A stretch of DNA of 64,000 nucleotides from JAJPKK01 sp963781195 (GTDB lineage Bacteria; Pseudomonadota; Alphaproteobacteria; Rhizobiales; Xanthobacteraceae): the NCBI GenBank assembly GCA_963781195.1, contig CAWAEZ010000010.1:248001-312000 (forward strand). The letters run 5' to 3'. This document shows, piece after piece, positions 53,271-62,327 of the stretch. The notes under the pieces are model-generated. The model ran no database searches. It saw only the letters and a program-made list of their open reading frames with translations, and was not told where the DNA came from. A program made the translations under genes and the position numbers. Positions within the stretch are counted from its first letter, which is position 1, and each line of letters opens with the position of its first letter.

Positions 53271-53793
53271 CGGCGACGTCTGGATGTTCGGCGACGACAT
53301 CAACACCGACCTCATCGCGCCGACGCCCTACATCTACATGCCCGCGCACGAGCAGGCGCGCCATGTCTTCGAAGCGAACCGGCCCGGCTGGGTCGACGAG
53401 GTCAAGCCGGGCGATTTCATCGTCGCCGGCAGGAATTTCGGCATGGGGTCGAGTCGCCCCGCGCCGATGGTGCTCGCCGCGCTGGCGATCGGCTGCGTAC
53501 TCGCCAATTCCATCAACGCGCTGTTCTTCCGCAACTGCGTCAGCTTCGGCGTGCTCGCGCTGGAATGCCCCGGGGTTTCCAAGGCCTTTACGGAGCGCCA
53601 GCGGGCGCGCGTCTCCTTCGACGATTTCACGGTGACCAATCTCGCCACGGGTGCCGTCCTCACGGCGACGCCGGTCCCACCCGCCCTGGTGCGGCTGATG
53701 GGCGGCGGCGGCATCTTCCCGCTGCTCGAGAGCGAAGGACTGATCCGGCCGAAGCGGCCCGACACCGCGCCTGCGGGCGCGGCAGCACCATGA
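53263..53793 (+). CDS. Aconitase/3-isopropylmalate dehydratase-family small subunit
   Basis: A 176-residue swivel-domain subunit. Motifs are MFGDDINTDLIAP near residue 8, GDFIVAGRNFGMGSSRP near residue 51 and LANSINALFFRN, matching LeuD/HacB-type partners. Its start overlaps the large-subunit stop by 8 bases. The C-terminal tail is an Ala/Pro-rich extension beyond the usual length. It combines with the upstream subunit to form the active hydro-lyase. Confidence 0.92.
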   Translation: MRDGDVWMFGDDINTDLIAPTPYIYMPAHEQARHVFEANRPGWVDEVKPGDFIVAGRNFGMGSSRPAPMVLAALAIGCVLANSINALFFRNCVSFGVLALECPGVSKAFTERQRARVSFDDFTVTNLATGAVLTATPVPPALVRLMGGGGIFPLLESEGLIRPKRPDTAPAGAAAP

Positions 53794-54584
53794 TCGCCGC
53801 CGAATCCTATGCCGGCGCGCCGCTCCTGACCGTCAGCGACGTCTCCAAGGCGTACGAGACCCGCCAGGGCGACCGTATTCTCGCGCTCGACCGCGCCTCG
53901 CTGTCGCTCTCCGACGGCGAGTTCGTGAGCGTGGTCGGTCCGTCCGGCTGCGGCAAGTCGACCCTGCTCAAGATCATCGCCGGTATCGAGCCCGCCACCA
54001 CGGGCAGCATCGTCTATCGCGGTCAGGCGGTGCACCGTCCGCAGCGCGGCATGGGCGTGGTATTCCAGACGCCGGTGCTGCTGCCCTGGCTCACCGTGCT
54101 GGAGAACGTGCTGCTCCCGATCCGCGTCCTGCGCCTGCCGCGCAACACCGCCGAGCCGCGCGCCCGCAGCCTGCTCGGCCTCGTGGGGCTCGGCGACTTC
54201 GAGGGCAAGTATCCGTCCGAGCTGTCCGGCGGCATGCAGCAGCGCGTCGGCATCGTGCGCAGCCTCATCCACGATCCGGGCGTGCTCCTGATGGACGAGC
54301 CGTTCGGCGCGCTCGACGCCCTGACGCGCGAACGCATGAGCCTCGAGCTGCAGAAGATCTGGATGGCCAACCGCAAGACCGTGTTCTTCATCACCCACAG
54401 CATCCTGGAATCGGTGTTCCTGTCGGATCGCGTGCTCGTGATGTCGGCGCGGCCGGGCCGATTCATCGCCGAGTTTCGGATTCCGTTCCCGCGTCCGCGC
54501 GGTTTCGACCTCACCACGCGGCCCGATTTCAACGGCTTCGTGGCACAGATCCGCGACCTGCTCGGAGCCTCCGTCGATGCCTGA
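53790..54584 (+). CDS. ABC transporter ATP-binding protein (NitT/TauT type)
   Basis: A 264-residue ATPase with GPSGCGKST (Walker A), LSGGMQQRVG (signature), VLLMDEPFGALD (Walker B) and FITHSILES (switch). Family-typical PVLLPWLTVLENVLLPI follows the Q-loop. It overlaps the small-subunit gene by 4 bases (ATGA) and the permease gene by 8, so import and dehydration are coregulated in one operon under the LysR protein. Confidence 0.94.
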   Translation: MIAAESYAGAPLLTVSDVSKAYETRQGDRILALDRASLSLSDGEFVSVVGPSGCGKSTLLKIIAGIEPATTGSIVYRGQAVHRPQRGMGVVFQTPVLLPWLTVLENVLLPIRVLRLPRNTAEPRARSLLGLVGLGDFEGKYPSELSGGMQQRVGIVRSLIHDPGVLLMDEPFGALDALTRERMSLELQKIWMANRKTVFFITHSILESVFLSDRVLVMSARPGRFIAEFRIPFPRPRGFDLTTRPDFNGFVAQIRDLLGASVDA

Positions 54585-55401
54585 GAAGAGCGGGCGCCGG
54601 CGCCGGTCGGTCGAGCGGTTGACGGCCGCGGCATCGCTCGTGGCCAGCGTGCTGATCGGGCTCGCGGTCTGGCAGGCCGCGGTGAGCGCCTACGACATTC
54701 CGTCCTATGTGCTGCCGACGCCCGCCGCGGTGATGGCCGCGCTCGCCGACGGCCTCGGCCAGAGCCCGACCAGCCGCGCGAGCTTCTGGTACCATCTCGC
54801 CGACACGTTGACGGCGACGCTCGCAGGCTTTGCCATCGGCAGCGTGCTCGGCCTCGCGCTCGCCGCCGTGATGGCGGAATTCCGCATCGTCGAACGGCTG
54901 CTGTTTCCTTATGTCGCAGCCATCCAGAGCCTGCCGAAAGTGGCCATCGCGCCGCTCTATGTGATCTGGTTCGGCTACCAGATTCAGTCCAAGATCGCGA
55001 TGGCGGTGACGCTCGCTTTGTTTCCGGTGCTGCTCAACGCGTTGCAGGGCTTTCTCTCGGTCGAAAAGGACCGGCTGGAGTTGATGAGTTCGCTCGACGC
55101 CAGCCGGTGGCAGGTGTTCTGGATGGTCAAGCTGCCTTCGAGCCTCCCGCTGATCTTCGCCGGGCTCAACCTCGGCATCGTCTATGCGCTGCTCGGCGCG
55201 CTGGTCTCGGAATTCATCGGCGCCCAGCGCGGCATGGGCGTGATGATCCTGCAGCTCCAGTCGGTCAACGACACCGCGGGCGTGTTCGCCGCGCTGATCG
55301 TTCTCGCCGTGGTCGGATATGTCCTGATCGCCGCAGTGCGGATGGTTCAGCACCGCGTCGTGTTCTGGTCGAGCGGAGCCGGAAGGAATGCCGCGATCTA
55401 G
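54577..55401 (+). CDS. ABC transporter permease (NitT/TauT type)
   Basis: A 274-residue permease with about six helices. The typical loop reads LELMSSLDASRWQVFWMVKLPSSLPLIFAGL, preceded by IQSLPKVAIAPLYVIWFG. It starts inside the ATPase gene, so their translation is coupled. The binding protein is 240 bases downstream, after an inverted-repeat element. Confidence 0.93.
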   Translation: MPEKSGRRRRSVERLTAAASLVASVLIGLAVWQAAVSAYDIPSYVLPTPAAVMAALADGLGQSPTSRASFWYHLADTLTATLAGFAIGSVLGLALAAVMAEFRIVERLLFPYVAAIQSLPKVAIAPLYVIWFGYQIQSKIAMAVTLALFPVLLNALQGFLSVEKDRLELMSSLDASRWQVFWMVKLPSSLPLIFAGLNLGIVYALLGALVSEFIGAQRGMGVMILQLQSVNDTAGVFAALIVLAVVGYVLIAAVRMVQHRVVFWSSGAGRNAAI

Positions 55402-55470
55402 AACCATGCATGAAGCCGAGGAGTGAAGGTCGATCCAATCTCGACAAGCCCGTGTGCACGGATTTCCGAC

Positions 55471-55578
55471 CTCGTCCCGAGGAGCCGTGCGGAGCACGGC
55501 GTCTCGAAGGATGGCCCCCCGCGCTGCACCTTGTGGCCGCCCTTCGAGACGCCCGCTTCACGGGCTCCTCAGGACGAG
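55471..55578. repeat. Imperfect inverted-repeat element (BIME/REP-like)
   Basis: Two 44-base arms face each other. The left arm starts CTCGTCCCGAGGAGCC and ends GGCGTCTCGAAGGATGGCC. The right arm, in reverse complement, starts CTCGTCCTGAGGAGCC and ends GGCGTCTCGAAGGGCGGCC. About 20 bases separate them. Elements of this kind are common between genes in Bradyrhizobium-like genomes. It sits between the permease and binding-protein genes and may tune relative mRNA amounts. Confidence 0.75.
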
Positions 55579-55639
55579 TTGATCAACATAAGTCGGACTC
55601 GGACGAAGCCCTGCGGGACAGAACAGAACGGAGGAAAGC

Positions 55640-56716
55640 ATGGAACAGACCCGGCGATCGTTCGCGGCCTCCATGGTTGCGGCCGCGGTGGTTGGACAGG
55701 CGCCCGCGCAGGCACAGGAGCTGCAGAAGCTGCGGCTCGGATTCGGCACCAAGATCGTGTCGCCGATGGTCGCCAATATCCTCATCCCCGAACAGCTCGG
55801 CTACTACCGCGACGAAGGGCTGACGCTGGAGTTCTTCCCGCTCGGCCCCAATCCGGTAGTGCTCGAGCAGATCGCCTCGAAGCGGCTCGACTTTGCGACC
55901 GGCGTTCCCACCGTCCAGCTCCCCGTCCTGGCGAAGGGCGACAAGCTGCCGGTCGTCAATTTCTTCGAGTTCACCTACCCGTTCAAATACGGACTCGCGG
56001 TGACGCCGAAAAGCGCCATCGCGTCGCTCGGCGACCTTCGCGGCAAGACCATCGGCGTGAGCTCCCTCGGCCTCACCGATTACGCCGTGCTCAAGCAGAT
56101 CCTCAAGCGCAACGGGCTCGATCCCGACAAGGACGTCAACATTCTCGCGGTCGGCGAGGGGGTGCCCGGCGGCCAGGCGCTGCAGCGCGGCGCGGTCGAC
56201 GCGCTGTTCAGCTACGATACCCAGTTCGGCCAGGTCGAGGCGGTCGGCATCGCCCTGCGCTACGTGACGCTGCCGCCCAACGTGCCGAAGATCGGCGGCC
56301 TCTATCTCAACGCGCGCCCGGAGACGCTGCGCGACCATCGCAATTGGGCGGTCGGGATCGGACGCGCGGTGGCGAAGGCCCAGGTCTTCATCCGCGAGAA
56401 CCCGCGCGCCGCGGCCTATGCCTTCCTGCAGATGTTTCCCGAGGCGGCGCCGAAAGCCGCGAGCCTCGACCAGCAGCTCAAGGCGATCATGAATCCGATC
56501 GAGAAGCGGTCGCCCTTCTTCAGCTCCTATGACGAAAAGATCACGAAATGGGGCGAGCTCAGCGCCGCCGAGTTCAAGGAAGAGATCGACTTCATGGGAC
56601 TGTCCGACAAGATTCCGGACCCGTCCGTGCTGTTCACCAACGACCTGATTGCCGAGATCAATAATTTCGACGCGGAGAAAATCCGCGCGCAGGCACGCGC
56701 CTACAAAATCCCGTAA
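55640..56716 (+). CDS. ABC substrate-binding protein (NMT1/SsuA-like)
   Basis: A 358-residue periplasmic protein. The N-terminus MEQTRRSFAASMVAAAVVG is an export signal with a Tat-like RRSFAAS. The mature part has LRLGFGTKIVSPMVANILIPEQLGYYRDEGL and DFATGVPTVQLPVLAKGD, an SsuA/NrtA-type fold. Its position after the ATPase and permease makes it their ligand-binding partner. The compound is not identifiable. A GGAGGAAAGC ribosome site precedes. Confidence 0.9.
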   Translation: MEQTRRSFAASMVAAAVVGQAPAQAQELQKLRLGFGTKIVSPMVANILIPEQLGYYRDEGLTLEFFPLGPNPVVLEQIASKRLDFATGVPTVQLPVLAKGDKLPVVNFFEFTYPFKYGLAVTPKSAIASLGDLRGKTIGVSSLGLTDYAVLKQILKRNGLDPDKDVNILAVGEGVPGGQALQRGAVDALFSYDTQFGQVEAVGIALRYVTLPPNVPKIGGLYLNARPETLRDHRNWAVGIGRAVAKAQVFIRENPRAAAYAFLQMFPEAAPKAASLDQQLKAIMNPIEKRSPFFSSYDEKITKWGELSAAEFKEEIDFMGLSDKIPDPSVLFTNDLIAEINNFDAEKIRAQARAYKIP

Positions 56717-56763
56717 GCTCCCGCCGCGACCAAGACGGAGGCCAAACCCGTCGGGAGGAAAAC

Positions 56764-57753
56764 ATGAGGATCATCGCCACGCTCGCCGTCGGCGTGTTGA
56801 GCTGTTGCGGCCTCGCTTGGCTCGGCGCCACGAGCGCCGCGGCCCAGGCCTATCCGACGCGTCCCGTCACCATGATCGGCCCCTATGCCGCCGGCGGCCC
56901 GACCGACACCATCGCGCGCATCATGGCGGAGGGCATGCGCGCCTCACTCGGCCAGCCGGTCGTCGTCGAAACCGTGACCGGCGCCGCCGGCAGCCTCGGT
57001 GCCGCCCGGGTCGCCCGCGCCGCGCCCGACGGTTACACCATCAGCATCGGCCAGTGGGGCTCCCACGTGGTGACCGGGGCGATCTATTCGCTCCCGTTCG
57101 ACATCTTCGGCGATTTCGAGCCGGTCGCGCTGATCACCGACATTCCCTACGGCATCGTCGCGCGGGGCAACATGCCTCAGCCGGACCTCGCGAGCCTGAT
57201 CGCCTGGCTCAAGGCCAATCCGGGGCGGGCATCGGTGGGCAGCGGCGGGGTTGGAAGCCCGCCCCAGGTCGGTGCGATCTTTTTCCAGAACGCCACCGGC
57301 GTCCGGTTCCAGTTCGTCCCCTATCGCGGTTCCGGGCCGGCGATGCAGGATCTCGTGGCCGGGCAGATCGACATGATGTTCGACAGCCCCACCAATTCGC
57401 TCCCCCATGTGCGGGACGGGCGCATCAAGGCCTATGCCATCATGGCGAAGCAGCGTCTCGCGGCGGCGCCGGATATCCCCACCGTGGACGAGGCCGGACT
57501 GCCGGGCTTCTATTTCTCGGTGTGGCACGGCATCTGGGCGCCGAAGGGCACGCCCAAGGCGATCATCGACCGGCTCAACGCCGCCGTGGTGGATGCGCTG
57601 GCCGACCCCCTGACCCGCAAGCGTCTGGCCGACCTCGGCCAGGAGATCATGCCGCGCGACCGCCAGACCCCGGAGGCATTGCGCGCCTTCCACAAGGCGG
57701 AAATCGAGAAATGGTGGCCGATCATCAAGGCCGCGGGTATCACCGGCGAATAG
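56764..57753 (+). CDS. Tripartite tricarboxylate transporter substrate-binding protein (Bug family)
   Basis: A 329-residue Bug protein. The signal peptide ends TSAAAQA, then AYPTRPVTMIGPYAAGGPTDTIARIMAEGM, ETVTGAAGSLGAARVAR and APDGYTISIGQ. The GGPTD ligand-mouth motif is canonical. It is 47 bases after the NMT1-type binding protein and follows GGGAGGAAAAC, so two different binding proteins belong to one operon. This suggests capture of related carboxylates by separate routes. Confidence 0.93.
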   Translation: MRIIATLAVGVLSCCGLAWLGATSAAAQAYPTRPVTMIGPYAAGGPTDTIARIMAEGMRASLGQPVVVETVTGAAGSLGAARVARAAPDGYTISIGQWGSHVVTGAIYSLPFDIFGDFEPVALITDIPYGIVARGNMPQPDLASLIAWLKANPGRASVGSGGVGSPPQVGAIFFQNATGVRFQFVPYRGSGPAMQDLVAGQIDMMFDSPTNSLPHVRDGRIKAYAIMAKQRLAAAPDIPTVDEAGLPGFYFSVWHGIWAPKGTPKAIIDRLNAAVVDALADPLTRKRLADLGQEIMPRDRQTPEALRAFHKAEIEKWWPIIKAAGITGE

Positions 57754-57896
57754 CCGCGGAAATTGCGGATTTTGACTCCATTTTGCCATAACTCCGACCG
57801 ATCCGTGTGGTCGGAATGGGGCGCCGGGGACGATCGAATTGCGCGCCGGACGTTGAATATCCGGGCGCATGGGGTCAAAACGGGGGCGAACACGTC

Positions 57897-59198
57897 ATGA
57901 GCCTGACGCGTCGGAGACCGCACGCCAATCGCCGGGACATCCTTAAAGCGGCCGCATCCATGGCCGCGACCGCGCCGCTTGTCGCCGCCGGCGATGTCTT
58001 TGCCCGCAGCGAGGACGGCCATGCCTCGACCGCCTTGACCGAGCTCGACGCGGCGCTCCGCGACTCCATCCGGGCCGGGCACCTGCCGGGCGTCGTCGCC
58101 ATGGCCGCGACCGATCGCGGAGTGATCTATGAAGGCGCGTTCGGCTCCCGCCAGGTCGGCCAGGAGCCGGCCATGAGCCGCGACACCGTGTTCCGGATCG
58201 CCTCGATGATCAAGCTCATCACCTCGGTGGCGGCGATGCAGCTCGTCGAGCAGGGCAGGCTCGGGCTCGACGATCCCGCGCCCGCCATCGATCCGGCGCT
58301 CGCCGCGCCGCAGGTCTTCACCGGCTGCGACGGCACCGGCGCGCCCCAGATGCGACCCGCGAGCCAGCCGATCACGCTGCGCCACCTGCTCACTCACACC
58401 GCCGGCTTCGCCTACCGGCTGTGGGAACCGCAGGTCCTGCGCTATCAGCAGGCCTGCGGGGCGCTGCCTGCTCGCCAGCGCGCCGCGCTGCCGCATGCCC
58501 CGCTGATGTTCGATCCCGGCACCCGCTGGCAATACGGCACCGGCATCGACTGGGTGGGCCACATCGTCGAGTCGGTCAGCGGCGAACGGCTGGACGCGTA
58601 TTTCCGCCAGCACATCCTCGATCCGCTCGGGATGGCCGACACCGGCTTCGAGCTCTCCGCCGCGCAACGCGCGCGGGAGGCGAGCACGCACCGGCGCAAG
58701 CCGGATGGCGTGCTGACCGCCGAGCCGCTGGAAAAGCCGAGTCACCCGACCGCCTTCTCCGGCGGCGGCGGCATCTATTCGACGGCGCCCGACTACCTCA
58801 CGCTGCTCCGTGCGCTCATGAACGGGGGGACCCTGGACGGGGTCACGATCCTGCGGCCGCAGACGGTCGCCCTGATGTGCCAGAACCAGATCGGCGACAT
58901 CGAGGCCGGCATTCTCAAGTCGAACAACCCGGCGCTCTCCAACGACGTCGATTTCTTTCCCAAGATCCCGCTGCGCTGGGGGATCGGCCACATGATCAAC
59001 CTGCAGCCGGGACCGAATGGCCGCAGCGCCGGCAGCCTGACCTGGGCGGGCCTTCTCAACACCTATTACTGGATCGACCCGAAGCGGCGCGTCGCGGCCG
59101 TCTTCATGACGCAGATGCTGCCGTTCGCCGACAAGCCTGCGCTTGCGCTCTACCACCGGTTCGAGCGGGGAATTTACAGCGCCGTGAAGGCCGCCTGA
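57897..59198 (+). CDS. Tat-exported serine hydrolase (beta-lactamase class C/esterase family)
   Basis: A 433-residue protein. A Tat signal (RRDILKAAASMAATAPL) covers about residues 11-38. The SxxK catalytic motif is in FRIASMIKLITS, and a Tyr motif is in WQYGTGIDWVGH, the position of YxN. The HTAG in LLTHTAGFAYRL is typical of the EstB/class C-like serine-hydrolase family rather than of clinical beta-lactamases. It is periplasmic. An esterase or peptidase role is inferred. The gene lies after the importer operon with a 143-base gap. Confidence 0.88.
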   Translation: MSLTRRRPHANRRDILKAAASMAATAPLVAAGDVFARSEDGHASTALTELDAALRDSIRAGHLPGVVAMAATDRGVIYEGAFGSRQVGQEPAMSRDTVFRIASMIKLITSVAAMQLVEQGRLGLDDPAPAIDPALAAPQVFTGCDGTGAPQMRPASQPITLRHLLTHTAGFAYRLWEPQVLRYQQACGALPARQRAALPHAPLMFDPGTRWQYGTGIDWVGHIVESVSGERLDAYFRQHILDPLGMADTGFELSAAQRAREASTHRRKPDGVLTAEPLEKPSHPTAFSGGGGIYSTAPDYLTLLRALMNGGTLDGVTILRPQTVALMCQNQIGDIEAGILKSNNPALSNDVDFFPKIPLRWGIGHMINLQPGPNGRSAGSLTWAGLLNTYYWIDPKRRVAAVFMTQMLPFADKPALALYHRFERGIYSAVKAA

Positions 59199-59204
59199 GC
59201 GGCC

Positions 59205-62200
59205 TCACTCGGCGGCGATCGACGCAGTGTCCCGGCCGCCGCGCGCGACATCTCTGTCGCCGGTGAGCCAGCTCTGCAGCCGGTCGAGGTAGAGATAGAC
59301 CACCGGCGTCGTGTAAAGCGTCAGGAGCTGGCTCAACGCGAGCCCGCCCACCATGGCGTAGCCCAACGGCTGGCGCATCTCCGAGCCGGTGCCGTTGCCG
59401 AGCGCAAGCGGGATGCCCGCCAGCAGCGCCGCCGCTGTGGTCATCATGATCGGCCGGAACCGCAGCAAACAGGCCTCGCGGATGGCATCCACCGGCGGCT
59501 GATGCCGGTCGCGCTCCGCGGCGATTGCAAAGTCGACCAGCATGATGCCGTTTTTCTTGACGATGCCGATCAAGAGGATGATGCCGACGATGCCGATCAC
59601 CCCGAGGTCCATCCCGCCGAAGCGCAGCGCCAGCAGTGCGCCGATGCCGGCCGACGGCAGCGTCGAGAGGATCGTCAGCGGATGGATGAAGCTTTCGTAG
59701 AGAATCCCGAGAATGATGTAGACGACCACCAGCGCCGCCAGCACCAGCGCCGGCGTGCTTGCGAGCGAATTCTGGAACGCCTGCGCGTCGCCCTGGAACG
59801 ACGAGAGGATCTGCGCCGGCATGCCGAGATCGGCGGCCGCCCGGTTGATGGCGTCGACCGCCTGTCCGAGCGCGACGCCGGGCCTCAGGTTGAACGTGAG
59901 CGTCACCGCGGGAAACTGGCCCTGGTGGGTCACCGAAAGCGGGCCCGCCTTGCTGGCATCCGTTTCCACCAGCGTTGAAAGCGGGACGACGCCGCCGGTG
60001 AGCGGCGATTTCACATAGAGCCGGTCGAGCGAGGCGGGGTTCGCCTGAAGCTCCGGCAGGATTTCGAGGACCACGAAATAGGTATTGAGCTGGGTGAAAT
60101 ACTGGGTGATCTGGCGCTGCCCATAGGCGTCGTTGAGGGTGTCGTCGATCAATTGCGGCGAGATGCCGAAGCGGGAGGCCTGGTCGCGGTTGATGGTGAG
60201 CTTGAGCTGCGGGGCGTTGGCGAGAAGGTCGCTCGACGCCTCGGCGAGCTCGGGCAAAGTGCGCAGCTTCGCGAGCATCTTCTGCGACCACTCGACCAGC
60301 TCGTCGATGTTGGGATCCTGCAGCGTGTACTGGTAGCTGCCGCGGCCGATGCGGGCGCCCACATTGATGTCCTGGGTCGGTTGCAGGAAGACGTTGGCGC
60401 CCGGCACCTGGGCGAACTGCGGCCGCAGCCGGTCGATGATCTCCCGCGCCGAGGCTTTGCGCTCCTCGCGCGGCTTGAGCACGATGGTGAAGCCGCCGGT
60501 ATTGGCCGGGTTCGGACTGTCGGTCGAACCGGTCTGGGATCCGATCGCCTGCACGTCGGGGTCGCGCAGGATGATCTCGCCCAGTTCCTGCTGCAGGCGC
60601 ATCATCTCCTGGGGTGAAACCTCCTGAGAGGCCTCGGACACCCCGGAAATCAGCCCGGTGTCCTGGATCGGGAAGAATCCCTTGGGACTCTGGACGAACA
60701 GGAAGACCGTGAGTGCGACGGTCGCCAGGAACACGGCGAGCATGATCGCCTGATGGCGCAACGCGACGTCGAGGGTGCGGCGATAGAATGCCAGCATGGC
60801 GTCGAAGCCGGACTCGATCCGGCGGTAGAGCCGGCCGTGGGTGGCGGCCTCGGCCCGCATGAAGCGCGCGCACAGCATCGGGGCGAGCGTGAGCGAGACG
60901 AACGCCGAGATCGCGATCGAGGCCGTGACGGTCAGCGCGAACTCGCGGAATACGCGCCCGATGATCCCGCCCATGAGCAGCAGCGGAATGAACACCGCGA
61001 CCAGCGAGACGCTGATCGACACCACCGTGAACGCGATCTCGCCCGAACCTTTGAGTGCCGCCTCGAATGGCGCCATGCCGGCCTCGATGTGGCGGTAGAT
61101 GTTCTCCACCACCACGATCGCGTCGTCGACCACGAATCCGACCGCGATCGTGAGCCCCATCAGGGAGATGTTGTCGAGACTGAAATTGAGCAGGAACATC
61201 GCCGCGAACGAGCCGAGCAGTGCCAGCACCACGGTGACGCTGGGAATGAACGTCGCCCAGAAGCTGCGCAGGAACACGAGCACCACCAGCACCACCAGCA
61301 CGATGGTGAGGACGAGAGTGAACTCGACGTCCTGCACCGAGGCGCGGATGGTGACGGTACGGTCCAGCAAGGTATCGACCTTCATCGCCGCCGGAACATT
61401 GGCGGTCAGCTTCGGCAGCTGCGCCTTGATCAGCTCCACGGTATCGATGACGTTCGCGCCGGGCAGCTTGCGCACCGCCAGCAGGATGCCGGGCTTGTTG
61501 TTCGGGAAGCCGGCGACGTAGCGGCTGGTCGCCTCGACGACCGCCTGCCCGACGTCACGCACGCGCAGCGCCGCGCCGTCGCGGTAGGCGAGGATGACGT
61601 CGTTGAACGGATCGGGGTCCGAGATCTGGTCGTTGGCCGCGATCGTATAGCCGACCTTGGGCGTGAAGATGGTGCCCTTCGCCGCGTTGCTCGTGGCATT
61701 GACGAGCTTCGCGCGCACCTCCTCCAGGGTCAGGCCGATCGAGGCGAGCTTGGCCGGATCGACCTGGACGCGAATCGCAGGCTTCTGGTCGCCGATGATC
61801 GAGGCCTGGGCGACGCCCGGCAGTTGCGACAGCGCCTGGATGAAGAAGTTGTCGAGGTAGTCGTGGACGACGGTGAGCGGCAGCGTCTCGGAATGCGCCC
61901 ACAGCATGATGATCGGGGCGTCCGCGGGATTGACCTTCTTGTAGTTCGGCGGCTGCGTCATCGCCTGCGGCAGGAACTTGCCCGCCGCGGTGATCGCGGC
62001 CTGGATGTCCTGGGCCGCGAGATCGATGTTGCGGTTGAGGTCGAATTGGACGACGACCTGCGACACCCCGAGCGAACTCAACGACGTCATCTGGGTGATG
62101 CCGGCGATCTGACCGAACTGGCGCTCCAACGGCGCCGCGACCGAGGACGCCATGGTCTCGGCGCTGGCGCCCGCGAGCGTCCCGGTTACCTGGATGGTCG

Positions 62201-62327
62201 GGAAATCGACCTGCGGCAGCGGCGCGACGGGGAGGAACGGAAACGCCGTGATCCCGACGAGCGCCAGCGCCGCCATGATCAGCGAGGTGGCGACCGGCCG
62301 GCGGATGAAAGGTTCCGACAGGTTCAT
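59205..62327 (-). CDS. RND efflux transporter permease (MdtC/AcrB-like)
   Basis: A 1040-residue pump with the RND signature N-terminus MNLSEPFIRRPVATSLIMAA and two sets of six helices. Proton-relay aspartates are in VGFVVDDAIVVVENIYRH, and later VKKNGIMLVDFAIAAE is the MdtB/C-type second repeat. The large periplasmic loops contain no heavy-metal methionine set that I could see, so the drug/detergent (HAE-1) class is likely. The start at 62327 overlaps the adaptor stop by 4 bases. No outer-membrane partner is in the window. Confidence 0.95.
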   Translation of the reverse strand: MNLSEPFIRRPVATSLIMAALALVGITAFPFLPVAPLPQVDFPTIQVTGTLAGASAETMASSVAAPLERQFGQIAGITQMTSLSSLGVSQVVVQFDLNRNIDLAAQDIQAAITAAGKFLPQAMTQPPNYKKVNPADAPIIMLWAHSETLPLTVVHDYLDNFFIQALSQLPGVAQASIIGDQKPAIRVQVDPAKLASIGLTLEEVRAKLVNATSNAAKGTIFTPKVGYTIAANDQISDPDPFNDVILAYRDGAALRVRDVGQAVVEATSRYVAGFPNNKPGILLAVRKLPGANVIDTVELIKAQLPKLTANVPAAMKVDTLLDRTVTIRASVQDVEFTLVLTIVLVVLVVLVFLRSFWATFIPSVTVVLALLGSFAAMFLLNFSLDNISLMGLTIAVGFVVDDAIVVVENIYRHIEAGMAPFEAALKGSGEIAFTVVSISVSLVAVFIPLLLMGGIIGRVFREFALTVTASIAISAFVSLTLAPMLCARFMRAEAATHGRLYRRIESGFDAMLAFYRRTLDVALRHQAIMLAVFLATVALTVFLFVQSPKGFFPIQDTGLISGVSEASQEVSPQEMMRLQQELGEIILRDPDVQAIGSQTGSTDSPNPANTGGFTIVLKPREERKASAREIIDRLRPQFAQVPGANVFLQPTQDINVGARIGRGSYQYTLQDPNIDELVEWSQKMLAKLRTLPELAEASSDLLANAPQLKLTINRDQASRFGISPQLIDDTLNDAYGQRQITQYFTQLNTYFVVLEILPELQANPASLDRLYVKSPLTGGVVPLSTLVETDASKAGPLSVTHQGQFPAVTLTFNLRPGVALGQAVDAINRAAADLGMPAQILSSFQGDAQAFQNSLASTPALVLAALVVVYIILGILYESFIHPLTILSTLPSAGIGALLALRFGGMDLGVIGIVGIILLIGIVKKNGIMLVDFAIAAERDRHQPPVDAIREACLLRFRPIMMTTAAALLAGIPLALGNGTGSEMRQPLGYAMVGGLALSQLLTLYTTPVVYLYLDRLQSWLTGDRDVARGGRDTASIAAE

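Noticed and set aside
52002..53793. Leucine biosynthesis leuCD
   Set aside because: Family membership is clear but the context is an importer operon with a LysR regulator; the specific substrate cannot be assigned.
57897..59198. Class C beta-lactamase resistance gene
   Set aside because: The SxxK motif occurs in many esterases and peptidases; the HTAG segment and Tat export fit a general serine hydrolase better.
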